Assembly (NCBI GenBank): GCA_025363575.1
Contig: JANYDM010000004.1
Location: forward strand, 62,001 to 126,000
DNA from: Betaproteobacteria bacterium
GTDB lineage: Bacteria > Pseudomonadota > Gammaproteobacteria > Burkholderiales > SG8-41
Direction of reading: 5' to 3'
DNA length: 64,000 nt
Part shown: piece after piece, positions 28,692 through 37,189 of the stretch
How the letters are laid out: every line of letters starts with the position of its first letter
How positions within the stretch are numbered: the first letter of the stretch is position 1
Position numbers and translations under genes: made by a program
The notes under the pieces: model-generated
What the model was told of the DNA's origin: nothing
Databases searched by the model: none
The model's input: the letters and a program-made list of their open reading frames with translations, nothing else

Positions 28692-31088
28692 ATGAGCGAA
28701 GCACCGGGCATACCCGCCAGGCTGGGCAAATACGAAATCCTGCGCGTGCTCGGGCGCGGCGCAATGGGCGTCGTGTACGAAGCATTCGACCCGAGCATAG
28801 AACGTACAGTTGCATTGAAAACAATACGCCGCGATCAGCTCGAGGGCGACGATGCGGCCGAAGTGATTACGCGTTTTCAGCGCGAAGCAAAAGCCGCGGG
28901 CCGCCTCAACCATCCGAACATCGTCGCCATCTACGATTTCGGCAATGACGGCGATACCACGTTTATCGCCATGGAGTTCGTGATCGGCCGCGAACTCAAG
29001 GCTCATTTTCAGAAGGACGAGCGATTTCCGCTGCCGGAGATCGCGCGCATCATGGGCGAGCTGCTTGACGCGCTCGAATATTCGCACAACTACGGCGTCG
29101 TCCATCGCGACATCAAGCCTGCCAACATCATCATTCGCCCCAATGGGCAGGTCAAAGTCGCGGACTTCGGCATCGCGCGCATCGAATCCTCGCAGTACAC
29201 GCAGGCTGGCTCCGTGCTCGGTACGCCTGCGTACATGTCGCCCGAGCAGTTCATGGGACAGACCGTCGACCGTCGCTCCGATATTTTTTCGGGCGGTGTC
29301 GTGCTCTATGAGTTCCTGACCGGCGAGCGGCCGTTCTCGGGTGCCGCGACGACCATCATGCACAAAGTGCTGACAGTCAATCCGCCGCCGCCGTCCAGGC
29401 TCAATGTGCAGGTACCGCGGCCCTTCGATGCCGTGATCGCCAAGGCCATGGCCAAACGCCCGGAGGATCGCTTCAAGACGGCTCGCGAATTTTCTGACGC
29501 GATCCGCTCGGCTGCCGACGGCATTAGGGTGCCGGGGCTGCCCGACGTCGATGTCACGGACGGCGGCACGGTCATCAACACCGCTGCCGATCCGAACGTC
29601 AATACCATCGCAGATCTGCTCGGCGAGCCTAAGACCCCGCGGACTACTCCTGCCCCGGCAGCTGTATCGAGCCCGGCAGCGGCGACACCAAAACGCAAAG
29701 CTCCCATGGTCGCTATCGCTTCGGCCGTGGCAGGCGTCTTCGCAGTCAGCATTGCAAGCTACTTCGTGATGACGTCGGGCAAATCGCGAGATCCGGCCGT
29801 CGCCTCGAGTGCAACACCACCGGCCGCTGCGGCTCCTGCGTCCGCGCCCGCAGCCGAGCCGGCGACGCAGGTCGCTGCAGCGCTGCCGCCGGTCGAGCCG
29901 GGCATGATGATAATCAGCGCGGTAGGCCTCGCGGACCCTAAAGACCAGAAATACCAGACGGACAAAGCTCTGCTCACGTCCGACGTGCGCGCCGACTCGA
30001 AAAGCCAGCTCGTCGAGAAAGCAATCGCGCTCTATCTCGACCGCGCATCGCTCGCCAAGAATTACGACCTGCTGCGCGAGAAGCTGTTGTCGAAGAGCGG
30101 CAGCTATATCGCGAGCATCGTGCAGGAAGGCGCGCCCGAACTCGGCAAGGATGGGCTCATGTACGTGACGACGCAGGCGGCAGTGCGCGTGCGCGAAGTG
30201 CAGAAATCGCTCAATCAGATGTCGCGCGACGAGCGCATCGACTTTATCCGCAACAATGGCGATCCCAAAATCTCCGTGGCGATCAGCGTGCGCGGCGAGG
30301 GCGATGCCGCCGTCGCGCAGAATTCACAAGTCGCCGGCAACCTGCTCAAGGTGCGCATCAAATCGTTCGGTTTCCGCATCTGGTCGGACGATGCGCCCGC
30401 GGCTGCGCCGGGTAGTGGCGCCGACTTCGCCGTGATCGGCGAAGCGCGGCTGAAGAAACTGTCGGCCAAACTTGAAGCCTCGGGCATCACTATCAGCAAA
30501 TACACGCTGACGTCATGGACAGTGAAGTGCGTCGACAAGCAGAGCGGCGAGGAAATCTATTACAACAACAATCTGCCGGTCGGTGCGGGCTCATGGTCGA
30601 CGGAAGAACAGGCGCTCGCCGCGATCGGCGGCAAAATTGCCGATGAATTCTCGCGCGATTTTTTCGTGCGGCATTTCAACGCTAACGGGCAAAAAGTCGC
30701 GCTTAAAATCGTCGGCCTGCCCGACAAAAGCGTGGAAGCCGGAATCGCCCGCGAACTGGTCGGGTTGCAGTCAGTGATCGGCGTCACGCGCCGCGCAGGT
30801 GCGCCGGCCGTCTATGATCTCCAGCTTTCCGGCGGCTCGGGACCGCTTACCGACCTGGTCGCGAACGCCGTATTGAAGCCACTGAATGCGAAGCTTGGCC
30901 AGGCGTGTTTCAACCTTGGCGCAACCAGTGGCGAACAGGTCACGGTCGCATTCGAGGCCGCGTGCGCGGATAAGTCCGTCTTGACCAAGCTCGACAGCAA
31001 TCCGCCCGCGTCGCTCTATGCCGCGCCGCCTGCCCGGCAGAAGCTGATACTGCACGATCCCGAGGCCATTAAAAAGGTGACGATCTAG
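28692..31088 (+). CDS. membrane Ser/Thr protein kinase with periplasmic FlgT/CsgG-like domain
   Basis: The 798-aa protein has an N-terminal Hanks-type kinase domain (about residues 12-270): glycine loop LGRGAMGVVYEAF, K43 in VALKT, catalytic D140 in HRDIKPANI, D158 in DFG, and GTPAYMSPEQ as the activation-loop end, so it should be active. A Pro/Ala linker, one membrane span (about 338-360), another Pro/Ala linker, and a C-terminal domain of about 400 residues facing the periplasm follow. That domain has a helical LPP20/FlgT-like part (about 405-510) and a CsgG-like part (about 520-660). No PASTA repeats are present. Two secreted proteins of related fold are encoded directly upstream, so they may be ligands or partners; this is inference. 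Confidence 0.92.
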   Translation: MSEAPGIPARLGKYEILRVLGRGAMGVVYEAFDPSIERTVALKTIRRDQLEGDDAAEVITRFQREAKAAGRLNHPNIVAIYDFGNDGDTTFIAMEFVIGRELKAHFQKDERFPLPEIARIMGELLDALEYSHNYGVVHRDIKPANIIIRPNGQVKVADFGIARIESSQYTQAGSVLGTPAYMSPEQFMGQTVDRRSDIFSGGVVLYEFLTGERPFSGAATTIMHKVLTVNPPPPSRLNVQVPRPFDAVIAKAMAKRPEDRFKTAREFSDAIRSAADGIRVPGLPDVDVTDGGTVINTAADPNVNTIADLLGEPKTPRTTPAPAAVSSPAAATPKRKAPMVAIASAVAGVFAVSIASYFVMTSGKSRDPAVASSATPPAAAAPASAPAAEPATQVAAALPPVEPGMMIISAVGLADPKDQKYQTDKALLTSDVRADSKSQLVEKAIALYLDRASLAKNYDLLREKLLSKSGSYIASIVQEGAPELGKDGLMYVTTQAAVRVREVQKSLNQMSRDERIDFIRNNGDPKISVAISVRGEGDAAVAQNSQVAGNLLKVRIKSFGFRIWSDDAPAAAPGSGADFAVIGEARLKKLSAKLEASGITISKYTLTSWTVKCVDKQSGEEIYYNNNLPVGAGSWSTEEQALAAIGGKIADEFSRDFFVRHFNANGQKVALKIVGLPDKSVEAGIARELVGLQSVIGVTRRAGAPAVYDLQLSGGSGPLTDLVANAVLKPLNAKLGQACFNLGATSGEQVTVAFEAACADKSVLTKLDSNPPASLYAAPPARQKLILHDPEAIKKVTI

Positions 31089-31102
31089 CGGAGTCCGCGA
31101 AA

Positions 31103-31993
31103 TCAGGCGCAAACGAAGGAGACGATCTCGGCGTCTTGCGCGCCTGACGTGTGGCCCAGGCAAATAACGCCGCGGCCGCGCAGCATGAGCTGCTCGCGTT
31201 TGAGCATGATTTCGGGATCGCTCTCGACCGTTACGTAGGTGCCATTGGTACTTTGGTCGACGAGGAAAAATTTGCCGCGCCGGCACTCGATTTTGCAATG
31301 CACGCGCGACGCCATCTTGTCCGGCACGACCAGCTCGTTGCCCGCATCGCGCCCGAGCGACGCCGCTTTTTTTTGCGCACCCAGCTCGATAGTCAGGGTG
31401 CTGTAAGTCAGCGACAGCGTAGCTTCATGCGTACTGACAAGCGATTCGCGCGAGGCGAGCGCCGTTAAGTCGCTGCTGTCGTGCCAGATGACTTCGAAGA
31501 TGCGGATTTCGTCCTGTTTGCCCTTGACCTGCATGGCGTCGATCTCGCGGGTTGCCGCTTTGAGCAGCGGAGAAAGACCGTCCACCGTGGGCCCGCTGGT
31601 GATGACTTGACCGCTTTTGGCGAGTCCCGCCATGCGTGCGGCGGTATTCACGGCGTCGCCGAAAAAATCGCCGCGTTCTTCGATCGCGGGACCGAAATGA
31701 AAGCCGACGCGAATGGCCAGGCGCACGCCATCGATCTGCGGCAACGCCGCAACGCGCTGCTGCATATCGCAGGCGGCCTGCATGGCGGCATCGGCGGACG
31801 GCAGTACCGCCATGACTTCGTCGCCAATTGTCTTGATAACCCGGCCGTCCTGCAGCACTGTGCTTTTGCGCAGCTCGGTGAGGACTTTCTCGATCGCGGC
31901 CAGTGCGCGCTGGTCGCCGAGCTTTTCGTACAGGCTCGTGCTGCCGCTGACGTCAGCAAACATGATCGCGCAGTGCCGGGATGCCCTAGTCAC
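31103..31993 (-). CDS. class III adenylate cyclase with C-terminal FHA domain
   Basis: The 296-aa protein starts with a class III nucleotide cyclase domain: metal ligands D14 (FADVSGST) and D58 (IGDEV), substrate residue K54, and D113, N116 and R120 in GDAVNTAARMA. The K54/D113 pair suggests ATP as substrate. Residues 190-296 form an FHA domain with G214-R215, S229-R230-x-H232 and N250-G251-T252, the residues that bind phosphothreonine. It converges with the kinase gene (14 bases between stops), so a natural model is that the kinase product marks a protein read by this FHA domain. The GTG start at 31993 lies only about 9 bases from a TATAAT box, so the mRNA may be leaderless. Confidence 0.92.
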   Translation of the reverse strand: MTRASRHCAIMFADVSGSTSLYEKLGDQRALAAIEKVLTELRKSTVLQDGRVIKTIGDEVMAVLPSADAAMQAACDMQQRVAALPQIDGVRLAIRVGFHFGPAIEERGDFFGDAVNTAARMAGLAKSGQVITSGPTVDGLSPLLKAATREIDAMQVKGKQDEIRIFEVIWHDSSDLTALASRESLVSTHEATLSLTYSTLTIELGAQKKAASLGRDAGNELVVPDKMASRVHCKIECRRGKFFLVDQSTNGTYVTVESDPEIMLKREQLMLRGRGVICLGHTSGAQDAEIVSFVCA

Positions 31994-32001
31994 AGCGCGG
32001 A

Positions 32002-32007
32002 ATTATA
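32002..32007 (-). promoter_or_regulatory. -10 element directly ahead of the cyclase-FHA gene
   Basis: A perfect TATAAT on the minus strand (32007 to 32002) ends 8 bases before the GTG start codon. Transcription would begin within a few bases of the start, giving a leaderless or nearly leaderless message. No convincing -35 was seen. The alternative is that translation starts downstream, at the ATG of MFADVSGS, but this would delete conserved residues. Confidence 0.4.
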
Positions 32008-32050
32008 GCGTAGCGGGTACGCCGCCATGCTGACGTCCCGCCGTCCGGCG

Positions 32051-33568
32051 TCAAGCAGCTTTCGCGACGGTCTTTTTCTTTACCTGCGCGGCGGTCGTGT
32101 GCATCGCCGCATACGCGGCGTGCGCCGCGGCTTCGGCGTCACCCACGTGCACTGGCAGGCCCATGTCGGACAATACCGAACCGAGCGCCGACAGGCACAG
32201 CATGACGTTATCAGGCCGGCACGAATAACCCATCAGGCCGAAGCGCCAGATTTTTCCGGCGAGCGGGCCGAGGCCGGCGCCGATTTCGATACCGAACTCG
32301 TTGAGCAGTGTTTTCCTGACGACGGCCTCGTCGACGCCCTCCGGGCAGCGCACCGCGTTCATCTGCGGGATCTGGTATTGCTCTTTGACCAGGAACTTGA
32401 GGCCCATCGCTTCGAGGCCCGCTTTCAGCGCAAGGTGGTGGCGATGATGGCGGGCCCAGCAGTTTTCAATGCCCTCTTCGCGAATAAGCAATAATGCTTC
32501 GTGCAGCGCGAACAGCGAATTCGTCGGCGCGGTATGGTGGTAGGTACGCGTGGAGGCGCCCCAGTAGCCGAGCAGCAGATTCATATCCATGAACCAGCTG
32601 TGGATCTTGTCCTTGCGCGCTTTGACGTCGGCGACCATGCGCTCGGAAAACGACACCGGCGACAGGCCGGGCGTGCAGGAAAGACATTTCTGGCTAGCGG
32701 AGTAAACCGCATCTATGCCCCATTCGTCGACTAGCACCGGCGTGCCGCCGAGCGACGTCACCGCATCGACGATCACCAGCGCATCGTGCTTGTGCGCGAT
32801 CTCCACCAGCGTTTTAGCATCCGACTGGCAACCGGTCGAGGTTTCCGCGTGCACGAACGCGAGAATGCGCGCGCCCGGGTTTTTGCGGAACGCGTCTTCG
32901 ACCTTGTGCGGATCGATCGGCGAGCCCCATTCGTCTTCGACGATGATCGCGGTGCCGCCGCAGCGCTCGACGTTTTCTATCATGCGGCCGCCGAACACGC
33001 CGTTGCGGCAGACGACGACCTTGTCGCCGGGCCGCACCAGGTTGACGAAGCAGAATTCCATGCCGACCGAGCCCGGCCCCGAGATCGGAAAGGTGAGCGG
33101 GTTCTTGGTCTGATAAGCGTAGCGCAGCAGCGTTTTCAACTCTTCCATCATCTCGACGAAAATCGGATCGAGATAGCCGATCGCCGGCTGACTCATCGTC
33201 GTCAGCACGCGCGGATGGATTTCCGTCGGGCCGGGACCCATCAGGGTACGCTGCGGGGGATGGAAGGAATTGATGCGTTTGGCGGGCGCAAAATCGTTCA
33301 TGTTGTCGTTTCCTGTAAGTGGCGATCCGAACAAACTTTCGCCGTCCGGACGCGACTTCATCCGGAGCGGTTTTCTGGCGGTTGCTTCATTGAGTACGTC
33401 GGCGGCGGCAATCTGGCCCTTGCTCGCGTTTTCCACTTCCATCGCCCAGCGCGCGGGCACATAACCGGATTTGACCCAGTTGTTGACCACGGCACGGTCA
33501 AGGCGGAATTGGCGCGCGACTTCGGCTTGGGAGCCGAAAAGCGCAACGAGTCGGTCGGCACAGTTCAT
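32051..33568 (-). CDS. HTH-class V aminotransferase fusion (serine/alanine-glyoxylate aminotransferase-like)
   Basis: The continuous 505-aa frame joins an N-terminal helix-turn-helix of the YdaS/Cro type (about residues 1-65: LVALFGSQAEVARQFRLDRAV, then NNWVKSGYVPARWAMEVE) to a class V PLP aminotransferase (about 90-505). The latter shows LMGPGPTEIHPRVL, VHAETSTGC, VDAVTSLGGTPV and the PLP lysine in YSASQKCLS. Homologous aminotransferases start at MNDFAPAKR (ATG 33301), which has AGGAAA 9 bases ahead, so two products are possible. No stop separates the domains. A palindrome over the promoter just upstream of the HTH suggests self-regulation. Likely substrates are serine or alanine with glyoxylate. 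Confidence 0.85.
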   Translation of the reverse strand: MNCADRLVALFGSQAEVARQFRLDRAVVNNWVKSGYVPARWAMEVENASKGQIAAADVLNEATARKPLRMKSRPDGESLFGSPLTGNDNMNDFAPAKRINSFHPPQRTLMGPGPTEIHPRVLTTMSQPAIGYLDPIFVEMMEELKTLLRYAYQTKNPLTFPISGPGSVGMEFCFVNLVRPGDKVVVCRNGVFGGRMIENVERCGGTAIIVEDEWGSPIDPHKVEDAFRKNPGARILAFVHAETSTGCQSDAKTLVEIAHKHDALVIVDAVTSLGGTPVLVDEWGIDAVYSASQKCLSCTPGLSPVSFSERMVADVKARKDKIHSWFMDMNLLLGYWGASTRTYHHTAPTNSLFALHEALLLIREEGIENCWARHHRHHLALKAGLEAMGLKFLVKEQYQIPQMNAVRCPEGVDEAVVRKTLLNEFGIEIGAGLGPLAGKIWRFGLMGYSCRPDNVMLCLSALGSVLSDMGLPVHVGDAEAAAHAAYAAMHTTAAQVKKKTVAKAA

Positions 33569-33574
33569 GGTTTC

Positions 33575-33616
33575 GTTCTCAGATGAGAACTTACCATGAC
33601 AAAATTATTTTGACAA
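33575..33616 (-). promoter_or_regulatory. promoter and operator-like palindrome of the HTH-aminotransferase gene
   Basis: On the minus strand TTGTCA (33616 to 33611) and TAAGTT (33593 to 33588) are 17 bases apart, a good sigma-70 promoter. The perfect inverted repeat GTTCTCA-GA-TGAGAAC (33575-33590, plus-strand reading) covers the end of the -10 and the start region, 6 bases before the HTH start codon. A second TTGTCA lies between the two boxes. Its position suits a repressor site, and the encoded N-terminal HTH is the obvious candidate to bind it. Confidence 0.55.
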
Positions 33617-33648
33617 TATTGCTCTAAACATTCGAGAGTTAGCGCCTA

Positions 33649-34521
33649 CTATGAATCGATAAAGGTCGGGAAATTTCCTTGCGGATCAAAAGCTCTATCC
33701 CCATCCTCGCTAGCAAAGCCGGTCGTTGCAATGGCCTTGAAATCGAACAGCTTGCGATCCATCAGGTGCGAAGGACGTACGTCCTGCAGGCTGCGGAAAA
33801 TCGATTCGACGCGCCCCGGAAACCGTTTTTCCCAGTCGCGCATCTGATCCTTCATCTGCTTTCTTTGCAGCGTCGGCTGCGAGCCGCACAGGTCGCACGG
33901 AATGATCGGGAATTGTTTTATGCCGGCGTAGGCTGCAAGGTCGCGCTCCTGGACATAAGCGAGCGGCCGTATCACTACGTGGGCGCCATCGTCCGATACC
34001 AGCTTGGGCGGCATCGCTTTCAACTTGCCGCCGAAAAACAAATTCAGGAAGAAAGTTTCGAGGATGTCGTCGCGATGATGGCCCAACGCGATTTTGGTAG
34101 CGCCGAGCTCCTTCGCGACACGGTACAGTACGCCGCGGCGGAGGCGCGAGCATAGCCCGCACATCGTCTTGCCGTCGGGAATGACACGCTTCACGACCGA
34201 GTAAGTGTCCTGCACTTCGATGTGAAACGGCACGCCGAGCGCTTTCAGATAATCGGGCAGCACGTGCGCTGGATAGCCCGGGTGGCGCTGATCCAGATTG
34301 ACGGCGACGATCTCGAAATCGATGGGCGCATGCGTGCGCAGGTTGAGCAGAACGTCGAGCATCGCGTAGCTGTCCTTGCCACCCGACAGGCAGACCATCA
34401 CGCGGTCGCCCGCGCTTATCATCGAATAGTCGCCGATCGCCTGCCCGACCTGGCGGCGCAGCCGCTTGGCGAGCTTGTTCGATTCGTACAACGCTTTCTG
34501 ATGCAGATCGGGCGCGTTCAT
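33649..34521 (-). CDS. ttcA: tRNA 2-thiocytidine(32) synthetase
   Basis: TtcA thiolates C32 of certain tRNAs using ATP and a [4Fe-4S] cluster. The 290-aa protein has the PP-loop [10 protein letters not shown] near residue 46 and two CxxC motifs, [10 protein letters not shown] and [12 protein letters not shown], which supply the cluster ligands. The start overlaps the end of the preceding pteridine reductase gene by 4 bases (ATGA). About 80 bases separate its stop from the start of the HTH-aminotransferase gene, and these hold that gene's promoter. Confidence 0.96.
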   Translation of the reverse strand: MNAPDLHQKALYESNKLAKRLRRQVGQAIGDYSMISAGDRVMVCLSGGKDSYAMLDVLLNLRTHAPIDFEIVAVNLDQRHPGYPAHVLPDYLKALGVPFHIEVQDTYSVVKRVIPDGKTMCGLCSRLRRGVLYRVAKELGATKIALGHHRDDILETFFLNLFFGGKLKAMPPKLVSDDGAHVVIRPLAYVQERDLAAYAGIKQFPIIPCDLCGSQPTLQRKQMKDQMRDWEKRFPGRVESIFRSLQDVRPSHLMDRKLFDFKAIATTGFASEDGDRAFDPQGNFPTFIDS

Positions 34522-35282
34522 ATCGTGATACTCCTGCCGCCATCGACTGCAATGACCTGGCCGGTCACGTAAGGCGCGGCGCCGACGAGGAACTCCACTG
34601 CCTTGGCAATATCGTCCGGCTCGCCAGCGCGCTTCAACGCCGTTTGATTGACGATGCGCTGTCGCGACAGCTCATCGGACCAAGCATCGTCTTCCGGCCA
34701 CAGGATAGTGCCCGGCGCGACACCGTTGACCCGGACTTCGGGGCCGAGTTCGCGTGCCAGCGAGCGCGTGAGCGCCAGCAGGCCGCCTTTCGCGACCGTG
34801 TAGACAACGTAATTCTTCATCGGAAACTCGGCATGAATATCGATGATATTGACGATGCAGCCATGCCGTTTGCGCAACTCGGCCGCCGCCGCCTGCGACA
34901 GAAAAAGTGGTGCCTTCAAATTGGTGCCGACCAGGTCGTCCCAGGATTTTTCGGTAATTTCGCCGACGACGGTGGGGAAAAAACTCGACGCGTTGTTGAC
35001 CAGGATATCGAGGCTGCCGAACCGCTTGACGGTCGTCTTTACGAGATCGGGCAGGCTTGCGCCTTTGAGCAGATCGGCCTGGATCAGCGCCACAGTGTCC
35101 TTGCGATTTTCATTCAGCGCCTGCTGCAGGGCGCGCGCTTCTGCAACGGATGCGCGATGGTGCAGCATGACGTTGACGCCCTGCGCGTGCAGCCGCCGGC
35201 AGATTGCAGCGCCGACGCGCTTCGCGCCGCCAGTGACCAGCGCCGTCTTGCCGGCCAACGTCCCGATTGTGGATTGCGCCAT
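34518..35282 (-). CDS. pteridine reductase-type short-chain dehydrogenase
   Basis: The 254-aa SDR has the TGxxxRxG cofactor loop T17-G-G-A-K-R-V-G24 that marks the pteridine reductase/FolM branch and prefers NADPH, the NNAS motif ([11 protein letters not shown]) and the YTVAK active site. Such enzymes reduce dihydropterins or dihydrofolate. The neighbours ttcA (4-base overlap) and MidA (divergent) form a grouping common in betaproteobacteria. The starts of this gene and of the longest MidA frame overlap in the same CATG. Confidence 0.88.
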   Translation of the reverse strand: MAQSTIGTLAGKTALVTGGAKRVGAAICRRLHAQGVNVMLHHRASVAEARALQQALNENRKDTVALIQADLLKGASLPDLVKTTVKRFGSLDILVNNASSFFPTVVGEITEKSWDDLVGTNLKAPLFLSQAAAAELRKRHGCIVNIIDIHAEFPMKNYVVYTVAKGGLLALTRSLARELGPEVRVNGVAPGTILWPEDDAWSDELSRQRIVNQTALKRAGEPDDIAKAVEFLVGAAPYVTGQVIAVDGGRSITI

Positions 35283-35322
35283 GGCCTGTATTGTAAGCCA
35301 CTACGCTATCATCCTCCTCAGC

Positions 35323-36486
35323 TTGCTACCCGCTCATCTATCACAGCTTCCCGCGCCCGCTGCCGACGCTATCGCGCACAGTGCGCGCGTGCGCGGTGCG
35401 ATCGCCGCTGAAATCGCCGCCTGCGGTGGCTGGATCAGTTTCGCGCGCTTCATGGAACTTGCGCTGTACGCGCCCGGCCTCGGCTACTACAGTGCCGGCG
35501 CCGCTAAACTCGGCGCGACCGGCGATTTCGTTACAGCGCCGGAACTCGGCACCCTGTTCGCCCGCACGCTTGCGCAGCAGGCCGCGCAAGTTCTGCGCGA
35601 GGATGTCGAGACCATCATCGAAGTCGGCGCCGGCAGCGGCAAGCTCGCGCGCGATCTGTTGACCGAACTGGCCGCGCTCGATTGCTTACCGCAACGTTAT
35701 CTGATCCTCGAAACGAGCGCCGACCTCAGGCAGCGCCAGCGCGACCTTCTGCAACGCGACATTCCGCAATTTGCCGCGCGCGTTAGCTGGCTGGAATGCC
35801 TGCCGAACGGGCTCAACGCGCTAGTCATCGGCAACGAAGTTATCGATGCGCTCCCGGTGCATATCGTCGCGACGCGCGACGACGGCATTGAAGAGCGCGG
35901 CGTCAAGCTGCTCGACGGCGAATTCGCATGGGCCGGGCAGCCTGCGACGGGCACATTGTTGGCCGCTGCGCAACAACTCGCCCTCGCGCCTGGCTACGTG
36001 ACAGAAATCAATCTGGCAGCGCCTGCGTTCGTGAAAACTCTTGCTGCCTCCCTCGCTCGCGGCGTGGTGTTGCTGTGCGACTACGGCTTTCCCGCGCGCG
36101 AGTATTATCATCCGCAGCGCAGCACCGGCACACTGATGTGCCACTACCGCCAGTACGCGCATGGCGACCCGCTCAGCCTCGTGGGCCTGCAGGACATCAC
36201 CGCGCATATCGATTTCAGCGCGCTGAGCGCCGCCGCCACGCAAGCGGGGTTCGAACTCGCTGGGTATGCGAACCAGGCGCAGTTCCTGATCAATTGCGGC
36301 ATTACCGATCTGATGGCCGCCGCCTCGCCCGCTGACAGCGCAGCCTACTTGCCGCTCGCCGCTCAGGCGCAAAAACTAATGAGCCCGGCGGAAATGGGTG
36401 AGCTCTTCAAGGTGATAGCGTTCAGCCGCGAGTGTGCGACCCCGCTGCTGGGTTTTGCCCGCGGCGACAAACGTGCGCTGCTGTGA
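35323..36486 (+). CDS. SAM-dependent methyltransferase, MidA/NDUFAF7 family
   Basis: The family includes the mitochondrial arginine methyltransferase NDUFAF7; the bacterial role is unclear. The protein (387 aa from the TTG at 35323) has GGWISFARFMELALYAPGLG at the N-terminus, GDFVTAPELGTLFA, the SAM loop IIEVGAGSGKLARDLL, and VIGNEVIDALPVH. The frame is open from an ATG at 35281, but that would add a hydrophobic 14-residue leader absent from homologues, so the later start is preferred with moderate certainty. Transcribed away from the pteridine reductase gene. Confidence 0.85.
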   Translation: MLPAHLSQLPAPAADAIAHSARVRGAIAAEIAACGGWISFARFMELALYAPGLGYYSAGAAKLGATGDFVTAPELGTLFARTLAQQAAQVLREDVETIIEVGAGSGKLARDLLTELAALDCLPQRYLILETSADLRQRQRDLLQRDIPQFAARVSWLECLPNGLNALVIGNEVIDALPVHIVATRDDGIEERGVKLLDGEFAWAGQPATGTLLAAAQQLALAPGYVTEINLAAPAFVKTLAASLARGVVLLCDYGFPAREYYHPQRSTGTLMCHYRQYAHGDPLSLVGLQDITAHIDFSALSAAATQAGFELAGYANQAQFLINCGITDLMAAASPADSAAYLPLAAQAQKLMSPAEMGELFKVIAFSRECATPLLGFARGDKRALL

Positions 36487-36514
36487 CGACGCGCGCGCCG
36501 CAGTCCGTCTGCGA

Positions 36515-37189
36515 ATGAAAATTTCCAGCGTGCCGCCAGCCGTCTTTGCCGCAACGCTCGCCGTGTGCGCCGCCGCGGCGACGGCGGCCGATCCCGTCGG
36601 CCGCGCCCAATATCGCTGGGAACAAAGCCCGCATGGCGCAATGCTCGAGCGCATCCTGCCGCCGGCTGTTGCGTCTGCCGACCTGCCTGCGGGAAATTCC
36701 CCCGGTGCGCGCCTGCTCATTGCCTATTGCGTGCAATGCCATCATTTGCCGAGTCCCGCCATGCACGACGCGTCGCGCTGGCCGTCCATCGTCGAGCGCA
36801 TGGTGTGGCGCATGCAAGGCCAGGGCAACATGGGCAAGTTGATGCAGGACATGATGGCGGACGTGCGCGCGCCGGACGCGGGCGAGCAGGTGACGCTAGT
36901 GCGCTACCTGCAAACTCACGCGCAGCGCGCGTTCAACCCGGCGCGGTATCCCGATGCGCGCAGCGAGGCCGCACGCCGCTTTACCATTGCCTGTTCGCAG
37001 TGCCACGTGCTGCCCGATCCGAAGCGTCACACCGCGCGGGAATGGCCGGCGGTGGTCGAGCGCATGCAGCGCAATATGGCATGGGCAAACCGCGTCACGG
37101 GGGACCCGTCGCTGCGCACGTCACCGGAACTCGATAGCGCGGACATCACGCGTTACCTGCAGCTACACGCGCACGCCACGGAACGATAA
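36515..37189 (+). CDS. periplasmic dihaem cytochrome c with internal duplication
   Basis: This 224-aa protein has a signal peptide (cleavage near ATAA-DPVG, residue 25) and two haem c sites, C72-V-Q-C75-H76 and C160-S-Q-C163-H164. The two halves are alike: each haem motif is followed by HLP or VLP, a short stretch with R-x-W-P, and VERM. It should carry electrons in the periplasm; no redox partner gene is adjacent. The start ATG 36515 lies 28 bases after the MidA stop. Its own stop touches the convergent GST stop with no gap. Confidence 0.88.
   Translation: MKISSVPPAVFAATLAVCAAAATAADPVGRAQYRWEQSPHGAMLERILPPAVASADLPAGNSPGARLLIAYCVQCHHLPSPAMHDASRWPSIVERMVWRMQGQGNMGKLMQDMMADVRAPDAGEQVTLVRYLQTHAQRAFNPARYPDARSEAARRFTIACSQCHVLPDPKRHTAREWPAVVERMQRNMAWANRVTGDPSLRTSPELDSADITRYLQLHAHATER

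Noticed and set aside
28692..31993. Type VI secretion PpkA/Fha regulatory pair
   Set aside because: A kinase and an FHA protein are present, but no T6SS structural gene (tss, hcp, vgrG, clpV) is in the window and the FHA protein is a cyclase.
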